A DNA stretch of 64,000 nt from DASZIT01 sp963819695 (GTDB taxonomy: Bacteria; Actinomycetota; Acidimicrobiia; Acidimicrobiales; RAAP-2). Shown piece after piece: positions 27,190-37,100 of the stretch; the first letter of the stretch is position 1; every line of letters starts with the position of its first letter. The translations under genes were made by a program, and so were the position numbers. The notes beneath the pieces are model-generated. The model ran no database searches and was not told the DNA's origin. It was given only the letters and a program-made list of their open reading frames with translations. The DNA lies in contig CAWFXD010000001.1 of the NCBI GenBank assembly GCA_963819695.1, positions 1,736,001 through 1,800,000 on the forward strand, in the 5' to 3' direction.

Positions 27190-27953
27190 TCAGGCCGGGC
27201 GGACGGGAACCCCGGCGGCGGCCAGGTGGGCCTTGGCCTCGCCCACGGTGAACTCCCCGAGGTGGAAGATCGACGCGGCCAGCACCGCATCGGCCGCGCC
27301 CTCCCGCGCCCCGGCGACCAGGTGATCGAGCTCCCCCACCCCGCCCGAGGCGATCACCGGCACCGGGCAACGGTCGGAGATCTGCCGGGTCAGGTCGATG
27401 TCGAACCCGTCCCGGGTGCCGTCGCGGTCCATGGAGGTGAGCAGGATCTCCCCGGCGCCGGCGGCCGCACACTGCTCGGCCCAGGCGACCGCGTCGAGCC
27501 CGGTCGGAGTCCGGCCTCCGTGGGTGAACACCTCCCAGCCCGCCTCCGCCCCGGAGTCCGGGCGGCGTCGGGCGTCGACCGCCACCACCACGCACTGGGC
27601 CCCGAACTCGGAGGCGATCTCGGTGACCAGCTCGGGCCGCTCCACCGCCGCGGTATTGACCCCCACCTTGTCGGCCCCGGCCCGCAACAACCGCCGGGCG
27701 TCATCCACCGAGCGGACCCCGCCGCCCACGGTGAAGGGGATGAACACCTGTTCGGCGGTGCGGCTCACCACCTCGACCATGGTCTGGCGGTGGTCGGAGG
27801 AGGCGGTGATGTCCAGGAAGATCAACTCGTCGGCTCCCTGGGCGTCGTAGCGGGTGGCCAGCTCCACCGGGTCGCCGGCATCGAACAGGTCGACGAACCG
27901 GACGCCCTTGACCACCCGGCCGGCGTCACGTCCAGACAGGGGATGACCCTCAC
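27190..27953 (-). CDS. hisF: Imidazole glycerol phosphate synthase cyclase subunit HisF, one frameshift
   Basis: The open frame 27190-27915 begins VKGVRFVDLFDAGDPVELA, too short at the N-terminus. The missing beta-strand (VRVIPCLDVT, with the catalytic Asp) lies in the neighbouring frame from GTG 27953, which overlaps the hisA stop (GTGA). One missing base near 27922-27932 joins them to about 254 aa. The barrel shows VGGGVRSVDDARRLL and VIASGGVGELDHL phosphate-binding loops. With HisH it converts PRFAR to IGP and AICAR. Confidence 0.93.
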
Positions 27954-28705
27954 CGTGCGGATGCCGCCACCCCGGCTTCCACGGTCAGATGGCCTTCGAC
28001 CAGCGCCCGGCCGGTGATGGCCCCGGCGAGCCGGCGCTCGCCTCCCCCGGCTTCGACCGCCAGGTGGGCCAGGGCCCGGATGTCCTCCACCGACCCGACC
28101 CCGCCCGAGGCGATCACCGGATGCGCGGTCGCCCCGAGGACGGCGGCCAGCCCGACCAGGTCGGGGCCGCTCAGCATCCCGTCCCGTTCGATAGCGGTGA
28201 CGATGACCGCGGCCAGCTCCACCCCGGCGAGCTCGGCGAGGACCTCGGCCACCGTGCGACCGCTGGCTTGCTCCCACCCGCGGATGGCGATCTCCGCCCG
28301 GCCGTCGGCGTCCAACCGGTAGTCGAGGCCCACCGCGATCCGGCCCGGATGCCGTCCCGCCGCGCGGGCGGCGAGTCCGGGGTCATCGAGCACCGCACTC
28401 CCGAGGATGACCCGGGCGACCCCGCCGGACAACAGCGCGTCGACGTCCTCGTCGCCCCGCACTCCCCCACCGGTCTGCACCGGGATATTCACCCCGGCGG
28501 CGATGTCCAGCACGGTTGCCCGGTTGACCGGGTTGCCGGTGCGGGCGGCATCCAGGTCGACCACGTGCAGCCAGGGCGCGCCGCGGTTGGCGAACGCCCG
28601 GGCCAACTCCACCGGATCCCCGTACTGTGACTGCCGCTCGAAATCCCCCTGGGCCAGCCGGACGGCGGTGCCGTCCCGGATGTCGATGGCCGGATAGAGG
28701 TCCAC
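27950..28705 (-). CDS. hisA: Phosphoribosylformimino-5-aminoimidazole carboxamide ribotide isomerase
   Basis: 251 aa from GTG 28705, which overlaps the hisH stop (TAGTG). VDLYPAIDIRDGTAVRLAQGD carries the catalytic Asp, with VQTGGGVRGDEDVDALLSGG and VIASGGVGSVEDIRAL as the half-barrel phosphate loops. It isomerises ProFAR to PRFAR. In some actinobacteria HisA also acts as TrpF (PriA); no trpF is seen in the window, so this dual role is possible. Confidence 0.95.
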   Translation of the reverse strand: MDLYPAIDIRDGTAVRLAQGDFERQSQYGDPVELARAFANRGAPWLHVVDLDAARTGNPVNRATVLDIAAGVNIPVQTGGGVRGDEDVDALLSGGVARVILGSAVLDDPGLAARAAGRHPGRIAVGLDYRLDADGRAEIAIRGWEQASGRTVAEVLAELAGVELAAVIVTAIERDGMLSGPDLVGLAAVLGATAHPVIASGGVGSVEDIRALAHLAVEAGGGERRLAGAITGRALVEGHLTVEAGVAASAR

Positions 28706-29352
28706 TAGGCGCCCGACGTCGGCGAATTGGCGGCCACCGGGTCGGTCCCGGCGACCCGGCGCACGAAGTTGGCCAGGATGCCCAGCCCCACCGGGCCCGA
28801 CTTCTCCGGGTGGAACTGGGTTCCCCACACCGGGCCGCGCCCGCCCGAGGCGGTTACCGTCCCGCCGTAATCGCAGGTCGCGGTGGTGTCGCCGGTCGGC
28901 TCCGGGGCGAACGAGTGGACGAAGTAGACCCAGGCCGGATCGGGGACGCCGGCCAGCAGGCCGGGTTCGGCGCCCGGCACCCGGTCGAGCACGTTCCACT
29001 GCATCTGCGGGCGCTTGACCCCGGGCGGCAATGGACGCACCACCCCGGGCAGCACGCCGAGGCCCGGGGTGGACGGATCCTCGTCCGACCCTTCGTAGAG
29101 CAGCTGGAACCCGATGCAGATCCCGAGGAACGGGATTCCCCGGGCGACGGCATCGAGGGCGACCGCGTCGAGCCCCCTCTCCCGGAGCGCCCGGGCGCAC
29201 GGCCCGAAGGCGCCGACTCCGGGCAGCACCACCCCGTCGGCCCCGGCCGCCTCATCGGGGTCGCTGACCAGTCGGGCGTCGGACCCCAGGTGCTGGAGAG
29301 CCTTTTCGGCCGAGCGGAGGTTGCCGATGCCGTAGTCGAGGACGGCAATCAC
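28705..29352 (-). CDS. hisH: Imidazole glycerol phosphate synthase glutaminase subunit HisH
   Basis: 215 aa from GTG 29352 (VIAVLDYGIGNLRSAEKAL); the longer open frame is not coding. The class I glutamine amidotransferase triad is visible as the nucleophilic Cys in LGICIGFQLL and His-Glu in TQFHPEKSG. It supplies ammonia to HisF. It follows hisB after a 43-base gap and overlaps hisA. Confidence 0.95.
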   Translation of the reverse strand: MIAVLDYGIGNLRSAEKALQHLGSDARLVSDPDEAAGADGVVLPGVGAFGPCARALRERGLDAVALDAVARGIPFLGICIGFQLLYEGSDEDPSTPGLGVLPGVVRPLPPGVKRPQMQWNVLDRVPGAEPGLLAGVPDPAWVYFVHSFAPEPTGDTTATCDYGGTVTASGGRGPVWGTQFHPEKSGPVGLGILANFVRRVAGTDPVAANSPTSGA

Positions 29353-29395
29353 GAGGCGGCCGGGTGGCGACCACCCGGTGGGGGCGGCGGGGAGA

Positions 29396-30016
29396 TCACA
29401 GGGCCCCCTTGGTGGAGGGGATCCCCCCACCTTCCTGGCGAACCGCGTCCCGCAGGGCGCGCGCCACCCCTTTGAAGGAGGCTTCGATGATGTGGTGGGC
29501 GTTCTTGCCGGTGCGAAGCCGGATGTGGAGGGTGATCCCCGCCGCGGTGGCGAACGCCCGCCAGAACTCCTCGGCCAGCTGCGGGTCGAAGGGGGGCGTG
29601 CCCAGGGCGATGACATCCGGGGCGAAGGTGACGTCGTAGGTGAGGAACGGGCGCCCGGAGAGGTCGAGGGCCACCTCCACCAGCGCCTCGTCGAGCGGCA
29701 GGCTGATGGAACCGAAACGCCGGATGCCCGCCTTGTCGCCCATTGCCTCGGCCAGGACCTCCCCGACGGTGATGCCGACGTCCTCCACCGTGTGGTGGGC
29801 GTCGACGTCGAGATCCCCGGTCGCCCGGACAGTCAGGTCGAAGCCGCCGTGCTTGCCCAGCTGGCTGACCATGTGGTCGAAGAAGGGAAGGCCGGTGCTG
29901 ACCTCGGTGGTGCCGGTGCCGTCGATGTCGAGGGAGACCTCGATGGAGGTCTCCTTGGTCGCCCGGCTGGAGGCGGCGGTCCGGTGGGTGGGCTGGGTGG
30001 AGGAGGTGACGGTCAT
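29396..30016 (-). CDS. hisB: Imidazoleglycerol-phosphate dehydratase
   Basis: 206 aa. FFDHMVSQLGKHGGFDL, DLDVDAHHTVEDVGITVGE and KNAHHIIEASFKGVARAL are the Mn-binding histidine motifs of HisB. It is monofunctional (no phosphatase domain), as in actinobacteria. It overlaps hisC by four bases. Confidence 0.96.
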   Translation of the reverse strand: MTVTSSTQPTHRTAASSRATKETSIEVSLDIDGTGTTEVSTGLPFFDHMVSQLGKHGGFDLTVRATGDLDVDAHHTVEDVGITVGEVLAEAMGDKAGIRRFGSISLPLDEALVEVALDLSGRPFLTYDVTFAPDVIALGTPPFDPQLAEEFWRAFATAAGITLHIRLRTGKNAHHIIEASFKGVARALRDAVRQEGGGIPSTKGAL

Positions 30017-31105
30017 GACAAGCTCTCGTTCAGGGCCTCGAGGAATCGGTCGTTCTCAGCCGGGAGGCCGACCGTCACCCGTAGGCATCCGGTGACGCCC
30101 GGCCACTCGGAACAGTCTCGCACGAGCACCGACCGCTCGAGGAGGTCGGTCCACACCTGACGGGCCGGGCGCCCGGACGGACGGAACAGGATGAAGTTGG
30201 CATCGGACGGCCAGGTGTCCACCGGCAGCTCGGCCAGGGCGGCGGCGATCCGGCCGCGTTCCTCGGTCAGCATCGCCACCCGGGCCTCCATCTCGCTCAC
30301 GTAGCCCAACGCCAGCCGGCCGGCCAGCTGCTTGACCGCGTCGAGGTGGTAGGGCAGGGCCACCAGCTCACAGGCCTCGACCACCTCGGGCGGGCCGACC
30401 AGGTACCCGAGCCGGACCCCGGCCATCGACCACGTCTTGGAGAAGGTGCGCACCACCACCGTCCGCGCCGCCCGGGGGGATCCCCGCCACCACGATGTCC
30501 AGGGCGCTGGACGGGGCGAACTGGCCGTAGGCCTCGTCGATCACCACCAGTCCCGGGGCCCGGTCGATCACCGCCTCGATCACCTCGGGCGGGTCGGCCC
30601 GCCCGGTCGGGTTGTTGGGCGAGCACAGGAAGGTGATGACCGGTTGGCGGGCGTCGAGCACCCGGCCGACCTCGTCGAGGTCGAGGAGGAAGTCGTCGGT
30701 CCGGTGGCCGGCGGCCACCGTCGTCCCGGTGGTCCGGGCGACCTGGCGGTGCAGGGTGTAGGTCGGCTCGAAGACGGCCACCGTCCGGCCGGGCCCGCCG
30801 TAGGCCAGGAGGAGGGACTGGAGGACCTCGTTGGAGCCGTTGGCGCAGAAGACCTGGGCCGGGTCGACCCCGTGGCTGTCGGCCAGGGCCCGGCGCAGGG
30901 CGGTGGCCTCCCGGTCCGGATACCGGTTGAGGTCGAGGTCGGCCAGCTCCCGTCGGAACGCCTGGAGCCACGCCTCGGGTGGCGGCAGGGGCGACTCGTT
31001 GGTGTTGAGCCGGACCTCCACGTCGACCTGGGCCGAGTGGTAGCCGGTCAGCGCGACCAGATCGGGGCGGACGGCCGGGAGCCCGATGGGAGTCAGGTCG
31101 GCCAT
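30013..31105 (-). CDS. hisC: Histidinol-phosphate aminotransferase, one frameshift
   Basis: About 363 aa. The N-terminal frame runs to AFEPTYTL-type and VIDEAYGQFAPSS blocks and breaks in a six-base C/G run at 30474-30479, where one base is extra. The next frame continues RAARTVVVRTFSKTWSMAGV, with the PLP-binding Lys in FSKTWS, to the end. It transfers an amino group from glutamate to imidazole acetol phosphate. It overlaps the hisD stop by 13 bases and hisB by four. A homopolymer miscall is the obvious explanation. Confidence 0.92.
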
Positions 31106-32394
31106 CGCAGCCTCACCGACTCGGCGTGGGCGGGAAGGCCCTCGGTCTCGGCCAGGGTGACCACATGGGGGCCCAGCTCGACCAGGCCCTCCTCACTGAC
31201 GCTGACCGTGTGGATGTGCCGGCGGAAATCGTCGACCCGCAGGGCGCTGGCGAACCGGGCCGTCCGGTTGGTGGGCAGCACGTGGTTGGGCCCGGCCAGG
31301 TAGTCGCCCATGCTGGCCGGCGACAGCACCCCGAGGAACACCGCCCCGGCCGACTCCACCCGGGGCAGCCACGACTCGGCATCGTCGGTGAGGATCTCCA
31401 GGTGCTCGGGGGCCACGATGTTGGCGATCTCCATGGCCTGTTCGGGCCCGTCCACCATCACCGCGTAGCCGCCGGCCTCCAGCGTCGCCTCCAGGTCGGC
31501 GCGCCGGGGCGACGCCGCCACCATCCGGTCGACGTGGGCGCTCACCGCCTCGGCCACCGGCTCCGACCAGGTGATGAGCCAGGCCAGCCCGTCGGGGCCG
31601 TGCTCGGCCTGGACCACCAGGTCGATGGCCGCGAGTTCGGCCGGGGTGTCGGGCCCGGCGATGACCACCACCTCGGACGGGCCGGCGAAGGCCGACGCCA
31701 CCCCCACCACCCCCGACACCTGGCGCTTGGCCTCGGCCACGTAGCGGTTGCCGGGGCCGACGATCACGTCGACCGGCTCGATCGACTCGGTCCCGTAGGC
31801 CATGGCCGCGATGGCCTGGGCCCCACCGACCCGGTAGACCTCGTCGACGCCGGCCACCCCGGCCGCGGCCAGGGTGGCGTCGTCGATGGTGCCGTCGGGG
31901 CCGGGTGGCACGCACAGCACCACCTGGCCGACCCCGGCCACCCGGGCGGGGGCGACGCACATCAGCACGGTCGACGGATACCGGGCCCGGCCACCCGGCG
32001 CGTAGCACCCGGCCCGGGCCACCGGGCGGATCAGATGGGTGACGGCGATCCCGTCGGACTCGAAGCCGTGGGCGGCGGTGGGCCCGGCCTCGTGGACGTG
32101 GTAGGCGACGATCCGGTGGTGGGCGACCTCCAGGGCGTCCCGGAGGGATTGGGGTATGCGGGCGGCGGCGGCCTCGATCTCCGACGCCGGCACCCGCAAC
32201 TCGTCGAGCCGGACGTGGTCGAACTCCTCGGTGAAGCTGCGGAGGGCGCCGTCTCCCTTGGCCCGCACCTCGGCGATGATGGTGGCCACCGTCTCGGCCG
32301 ACCGCTCCTGCTCGTCCGCCGGGCGCGGCAGCGCCTCCCGCAGCTGGGTGCGGTTCCCGGCAAACCCGCGAACGTCGAGGCGGCGAAGCAACAT
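31093..32394 (-). CDS. hisD: Histidinol dehydrogenase
   Basis: 433 aa. YAPGGRARYPSTVLMCVAPA, VGPGNRYVAEAKRQV, FAGPSEVVVIA, and the Zn/catalytic block AEHGPDGLAWLIT are conserved. It oxidises histidinol to histidine in two NAD-dependent steps. It heads the hisDCBHAF cluster; a TAGCCT hexamer 9 bases upstream of the ATG may be the -10 of the operon. Confidence 0.96.
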   Translation of the reverse strand: MLLRRLDVRGFAGNRTQLREALPRPADEQERSAETVATIIAEVRAKGDGALRSFTEEFDHVRLDELRVPASEIEAAAARIPQSLRDALEVAHHRIVAYHVHEAGPTAAHGFESDGIAVTHLIRPVARAGCYAPGGRARYPSTVLMCVAPARVAGVGQVVLCVPPGPDGTIDDATLAAAGVAGVDEVYRVGGAQAIAAMAYGTESIEPVDVIVGPGNRYVAEAKRQVSGVVGVASAFAGPSEVVVIAGPDTPAELAAIDLVVQAEHGPDGLAWLITWSEPVAEAVSAHVDRMVAASPRRADLEATLEAGGYAVMVDGPEQAMEIANIVAPEHLEILTDDAESWLPRVESAGAVFLGVLSPASMGDYLAGPNHVLPTNRTARFASALRVDDFRRHIHTVSVSEEGLVELGPHVVTLAETEGLPAHAESVRLRWPT

Positions 32395-32547
32395 GGTCGG
32401 TCAAGGCTACCGTTCCGGGTTCGCACCCTCTGTCGACGCTGCCTGTCCATGCGGTGGATGGTCGGGCGTCATCCGCGGTTGGGGGAGGGCGGACTCACGG
32501 CGGACGGCTACCTGGGCAACCGGTCGCCAAAGTGCCATGATCGCCTC

Positions 32548-32745
32548 ATGGCCGCCAGCGCAGCAGAACTCTCGTCCCTCGCCACCGCCCTGGAGGATCT
32601 GACCCGTCGGGTCACCGCCCATGCCGACGCCGCGGTGGGCGCCAAGGACGAAGACATGGCCAAGGAGCTCTTCGCCATCGAGCGGGCCCTGATGGGCGCC
32701 AGTCGCCGGCTCACCCGATTGACCACCGCGCTCCGGCGACCCTGA
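32548..32745 (+). CDS. Small helical hypothetical protein
   Basis: 65 aa from ATG 32548 to the stop at 32743-32745. It is entirely helical and amphipathic (LATALEDLTRRVTAHADAAV, then KELFAIERALMGASRRLTRL), suggesting a coiled coil. No clear Shine-Dalgarno. It lies divergent to hisD and 70 bases before icmF. No function assigned. Confidence 0.5.
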   Translation: MAASAAELSSLATALEDLTRRVTAHADAAVGAKDEDMAKELFAIERALMGASRRLTRLTTALRRP

Positions 32746-32815
32746 ACCCCGGAGCCCCTCGACGCAATCCGGGGAGGCGTAGATTTTACTATGAGATCAG
32801 ACTATTGTATTTCGT

Positions 32816-35800
32816 ATGAATAGCCGGGAGCCTTCGCCGCCCGCGGCCGGGGCCGAACTCCACCGACCCCGGCACCCGGTGAGGTTCATCAGCGCGGCCA
32901 GCCTCTTCGACGGCCATGACGCCGCCATCAACATCATGCGCCGCCTCCTCCAGAGCCAGGGCGCCGAGGTCGTCCATCTCGGCCACAATCGCTCGGTCGA
33001 CGAGGTGGTGGCCGCGGCGGTGGCCGAGGACGTGCAGGGCATCGCCATCAGCTCCTACCAAGGCGGGCATCTCGAGTACTTCCGTTATGTGGTGGACCGG
33101 CTCCGAGAAGAAGGGCGCGGCGAGATCCAGGTCTACGGGGGCGGGGGCGGGGTCATCATCCCCTCGGAGATCGCCGAGCTCGAGGCCTACGGGGTCCGTC
33201 GCATCTTCTCCCCCGAGGACGGCCAGCGCCTCGGGCTGGAGCGGATGATCAATCAGCTCATCGAAGAGTGCGACATCGACCTGGCCGCCCAGCTGCCGGC
33301 CAACCTCGACGAGCTGCTGCTGGGCAACGTCGCCGACCTGGCCCGGGTGATCACCGGGATCGAAGCCGGCTCCCTGCCTTCCGAGATGGCCGATGGCCTG
33401 GCCCGGGCGGCGGCTGGACGCTCGGTGCCGGTGCTGGGGATCACCGGGACCGGGGGTTCGGGGAAGTCCTCGCTGACCGATGAAATCATCCGGCGGTTCC
33501 GGTTGGACCAGGGCGAAAAGCTGCGCATCGCGGTGTTGGCCGTCGACCCCACCCGCCGGCGGAGCGGCGGGGCACTGCTCGGCGACCGCATCCGGATGAA
33601 CGCCATCGACACCCCGCAGGTCTTCTTCCGCTCGGTGGCCACCCGGGGAAGCCAGTCCGAGGTCCCGTTGCCGATCCCGTCGATCATCGACGCCTGCCGG
33701 GCCGCGGGGTTCGACCTCGTCATCGTGGAGACCCCCGGAATCGGACAGGGGGACGCGGCGATCGTGGACATCGCCGATGTCTCGCTCTACGTGATGACCC
33801 CGGAGTTCGGCGCCCCGTCCCAGCTGGAGAAGATCGACATGTTGGACCTGGCCGACGTGGTGGCCATCAACAAGTTCGACCGGCGGGGAGCCGACGACGC
33901 GCGGCGGGCGGTGGCCCGTCAGTGGACCCGCAACCATTCGGACGGTCGGTCCACCGGACGCCCCGGGAACCCGGCCTCGAACCAGGCGACTCCGGTGTTC
34001 GGCACCATCGCCTCGCGCTTCAACGATCTGGGGACCACCGCCCTCTACCAGTACCTGCGGGATGCCCTGGCCGAACACCACTTGCCGGTGTTCGGAGGCC
34101 AGCTGGCCACCGTCGACGCCCAGGCGTCGGTGGCCGGGTCGGCGATCGTCCCGCCGGAGCGAACCCGGTACCTCTCCGAGATCGCCGAGACCGTCCGCGG
34201 TTACCACGCCACCACCGATGAACAGGCGGCCATCGCCCGCCGGATCCAGCAGCTGGAGGATGTCACCGGGTTGCTCGCCTCCCATTGTGCTCGGACCGGG
34301 GACGCCGGGCGGGTCGAGGTGTCCGGGGTGCTCGAAGCGATGGTGGCCGAGGCCGACGACGCGCTCGACCCGGCCAACCGGGCCCTGCTCAGCGAGCTGA
34401 CCGGCCTCCGGGAGACGTTCGCCGGCGACGAGTTGGCCGTCGCCTCCGGCGACGGCTCACGGTCGGTGCCGCTGTCCACCACGTCGCTGTCGGGCACCCG
34501 CGTTCCCCGGGTGGCCCTCCCCCGGGCCACCGACCACGGGGACCTCCTCCGCTGGCTGCGCTCGGAACATCTACCCGGCCACTTCCCGTTCACCGCCGGG
34601 GTGTTCCCACTCAAGCGGGAGAACGAGGACCCGGCCCGGATGTTCGCCGGGGAAGGGGATGCGTTCCGCACCAATCGCCGGTTCCACCTGCTGGCTGCCG
34701 GCCAACCCGCCACCCGGCTGTCCACCGCCTTCGACTCGGTGACGCTCTACGGGCGGGATCCGAACACCCAGCCCGACGTCTACGGAAAGGTCGGGACCTC
34801 CGGGGTGTCGATCGCCACCCTCGACGACATGAAGGTGCTGTACTCCGGCTTCGACCTCTGCGACCCCACCACCTCGGTGTCGATGACCATCAACGGGCCG
34901 GCGCCCACCATCCTGGCCATGTACCTGAACACCGCCATCGACCAGCAGCTGGAGCGGTTCGAGACCGACCACGGTCGCCCACCGACCGAACCGGAGACCG
35001 AGGAAGTCCGCCAGCGGGTGTTCCGCACGGTGCGTGGCACCGTCCAGGCCGACATCCTGAAGGAGGACCAGGGCCAGAACACCTGCATCTTCTCCACCGA
35101 GTTCTCGCTCGGGGTGATGGCCGACATCCAGGAGTACTTCGTCGACAACCAGGTGCGCAATTTCTACTCGGTGTCGATCTCCGGCTATCACATCGCCGAG
35201 GCCGGGGCCAACCCCATCACCCAGTTGGCCTTCACCCTGGCCAACGGGTTCACCTATGTGGAGTCGTATCTGGCCCGGGGGCTGGCCATCGACGACTTCG
35301 CCCCCAACCTGTCGTTCTTCTTCTCCAACGGGATGGACCCGGAGTACACGGTGATCGGCCGGGTGGCCCGGCGCATCTGGGCGGTGGCCATGCGCGACCG
35401 CTACGGCGCCAGCGAGCGGTCTCAGAAGCTGAAGTACCACGTGCAGACCTCCGGGCGTTCGCTTCACGCCCAGGAGATGGCGTTCAACGACATCCGGACC
35501 ACCCTCCAGGCGCTGTGCGCCATCTACGACAACGCCAACAGCCTCCACACCAACGCCTACGACGAGGCGGTGACCACCCCGTCGGCCGAGTCGGTGCGCC
35601 GGGCTCTGGCCATCCAGCTCATCATCACCAAGGAGTGGGGGCTGGCGGCCAACGAGAACCCGCTGCAGGGCAGCTTCATCGTCGAGGAGCTCACCGATCT
35701 GCTGGAGGCGGCCGTGCTCGCCGAGCTCGACAGCCTGTCCGAGCGCGGCGGCGTCCTCGGTGCCATGGAGACCGGATACCAGCGGGGCCGGATCCAGGAT

Positions 35801-36133
35801 GACTCGATGGTCTATGAGCACCGCAAGCACGACGGCTCCCTCCCGCTGGTCGGCGTCAATACCTTCATCGCCGACTCCGCCCCGGAGTCCCCGCCCGTCC
35901 TGGAACTGGCCCGGGCGACCTCAGAGGAGAAGGAGGGCCAGATCCGGCGGCTGGCGGAGTTCCACGCCCGGCACGCCGACGACGCCCCGGCCGCCCTGGC
36001 CGAGCTCCGGGAGGCGGCCCTGCGGGGCGACAACATCTTCGAAGCCCTGATGTCCACCGTGCGGAGTGCGTCGCTCGGGCAGATCACCGAGACGCTGTTC
36101 GAGGTGGGGGGCACCTACCGGCGCAACGTGTAA
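32816..36133 (+). CDS. icmF: Fused isobutyryl-CoA mutase IcmF (B12-dependent, with built-in GTPase chaperone)
   Basis: 1105 aa, the family's usual length. Order: cobalamin-binding domain (about 22-150; FDGHDAAI with D32/H34 replaces the DxHxxG motif), MeaB-like GTPase (Walker A GITGTGGSGKSS near 207-218; NKFD at about 360), then the TIM-barrel acyl-CoA mutase domain (about 560-1090; TAGVFPLKREN, FTLANGFTYVESYLARG). It interconverts isobutyryl- and n-butyryl-CoA or related acids and reloads its own cofactor. The preceding 50 bases are unusually AT-rich; TATTGT (32803-32808) ends 7 bases before the ATG, so the mRNA is probably leaderless. Confidence 0.95.
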   Translation: MNSREPSPPAAGAELHRPRHPVRFISAASLFDGHDAAINIMRRLLQSQGAEVVHLGHNRSVDEVVAAAVAEDVQGIAISSYQGGHLEYFRYVVDRLREEGRGEIQVYGGGGGVIIPSEIAELEAYGVRRIFSPEDGQRLGLERMINQLIEECDIDLAAQLPANLDELLLGNVADLARVITGIEAGSLPSEMADGLARAAAGRSVPVLGITGTGGSGKSSLTDEIIRRFRLDQGEKLRIAVLAVDPTRRRSGGALLGDRIRMNAIDTPQVFFRSVATRGSQSEVPLPIPSIIDACRAAGFDLVIVETPGIGQGDAAIVDIADVSLYVMTPEFGAPSQLEKIDMLDLADVVAINKFDRRGADDARRAVARQWTRNHSDGRSTGRPGNPASNQATPVFGTIASRFNDLGTTALYQYLRDALAEHHLPVFGGQLATVDAQASVAGSAIVPPERTRYLSEIAETVRGYHATTDEQAAIARRIQQLEDVTGLLASHCARTGDAGRVEVSGVLEAMVAEADDALDPANRALLSELTGLRETFAGDELAVASGDGSRSVPLSTTSLSGTRVPRVALPRATDHGDLLRWLRSEHLPGHFPFTAGVFPLKRENEDPARMFAGEGDAFRTNRRFHLLAAGQPATRLSTAFDSVTLYGRDPNTQPDVYGKVGTSGVSIATLDDMKVLYSGFDLCDPTTSVSMTINGPAPTILAMYLNTAIDQQLERFETDHGRPPTEPETEEVRQRVFRTVRGTVQADILKEDQGQNTCIFSTEFSLGVMADIQEYFVDNQVRNFYSVSISGYHIAEAGANPITQLAFTLANGFTYVESYLARGLAIDDFAPNLSFFFSNGMDPEYTVIGRVARRIWAVAMRDRYGASERSQKLKYHVQTSGRSLHAQEMAFNDIRTTLQALCAIYDNANSLHTNAYDEAVTTPSAESVRRALAIQLIITKEWGLAANENPLQGSFIVEELTDLLEAAVLAELDSLSERGGVLGAMETGYQRGRIQDDSMVYEHRKHDGSLPLVGVNTFIADSAPESPPVLELARATSEEKEGQIRRLAEFHARHADDAPAALAELREAALRGDNIFEALMSTVRSASLGQITETLFEVGGTYRRNV

Positions 36134-36205
36134 CTCGTCGGTCCCGCGGCGGCGCTCACGGCGACGGTCCGGGTGGTGGTGGCCGGTTGCGACGATACTG
36201 AACCG

Positions 36206-36898
36206 GTGACCGGGACATCGGAGTCGTCGATCCAGCGGGGCGACGATCAGTGGCTGTTGACCGGGCTCTTCTTGTTGACGGTGGTCACCGGGATGGCCGA
36301 CGCCGCCAGCTATCTCGGTCTCGGGCAGGTGTTCACGGCCAACATGACCGGCAACGTGCTGCTGCTCGGATTCGCCACTGACCGGTCGGCCCATCTCTCC
36401 TTTGCCGGAAGCCTGATCGCGCTGCTGGCCTTCGCCACCGGTGCAGTCGGTGGCAGCTACCTGGTCGGTGGCCGCCACCAGGTGCCGCACTACCGCCGGG
36501 GCTTCGTGGTGGAGTGGATCTTCCTGGCCGCCGCCACCGCGGTGTTGTTCGCGGTGCACTCGCGGCCCACCGGACGGGCTGACGCCGTCCTCGCCCTGCT
36601 GGCCTTGTCGATGGGGATCCAGAACGCCGTGGTGCGTCGGATGGGCCTGCCCGACGTCAACACCACCGTGCTGACCACCGCGCTGGGTGGATTGGTCGCC
36701 GATGCAGTGGAGGTTCGAGGCCGGCCGGTGCGGGCCGGGAGGCGGGTGGCCACCATCCTGCTGCTCTTCGGTGGGGCGGTGGTCGGATCGGTCCTCGAGC
36801 ACATCGGGGTGGGCTGGACGTTGCTGGCGGGGTTGACGATCGCCACCGTCGGCATCGCCGCCATCGAGGGTTCGCACCTCCCGCTCCAACCCGACTGA
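36206..36898 (+). CDS. DUF1275 (YoaK-like) membrane protein
   Basis: 230 aa from GTG 36206; the frame is open from 36173, but GATACT (36194-36199) ends 6 bases before this GTG, supporting a leaderless start. Six hydrophobic segments include LLTVVTGMADAASYLGLG and VFTANMTGNVLLLGF, the signature of DUF1275, a family of unknown function often near stress or transport genes. It is followed by a 12-bp perfect hairpin. Confidence 0.9.
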   Translation: MTGTSESSIQRGDDQWLLTGLFLLTVVTGMADAASYLGLGQVFTANMTGNVLLLGFATDRSAHLSFAGSLIALLAFATGAVGGSYLVGGRHQVPHYRRGFVVEWIFLAAATAVLFAVHSRPTGRADAVLALLALSMGIQNAVVRRMGLPDVNTTVLTTALGGLVADAVEVRGRPVRAGRRVATILLLFGGAVVGSVLEHIGVGWTLLAGLTIATVGIAAIEGSHLPLQPD

Positions 36899-36941
36899 TC
36901 CCGACTTCCGGGACTTGGTGGGTAACCGACCGCAGACAGCA

Positions 36942-36969
36942 GCAAAGGCGCCCCAAAGGGCGCCTTTGC
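36942..36969. terminator. Bidirectional terminator-like hairpin between convergent genes
   Basis: GCAAAGGCGCCC and GGGCGCCTTTGC form a perfect 12-bp stem with the loop CAAA. No long T run follows on either side. Its position 43 bases after the DUF1275 stop and about 130 bases before the nth stop fits termination of both transcripts. The rest of the 200-bp gap holds a palindrome GGAACCGGTTCC at 37023-37034 and nothing else I can identify. Confidence 0.7.
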
Positions 36970-37100
36970 GCGAGCGGGTCGGGCGGCGGGGCCCGAACTC
37001 CGCTCCACGGAACCAGGTGGCGGGAACCGGTTCCGAGTACCCAATTCAACAACATGGAGGGGCCTTTGTTCCAGTCGACACCCCAAATTTCACCCAACTC

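Noticed and set aside
27950..29200. A single 416-codon protein covering hisA and part of hisH
   Set aside because: It is hisA read with upstream hisH sequence in another frame; hisA starts at GTG 28705 overlapping the hisH stop.
34285..35830. Long open frames on both strands inside icmF (505 and 419 codons)
   Set aside because: High-GC codon bias keeps shadow frames open; icmF is full length and conserved in its own frame.
36657..37097. Minus-strand open frame of 146 codons in the DUF1275-nth gap
   Set aside because: It is antisense to DUF1275, crosses the terminator hairpin, and has no domain or ribosome site.
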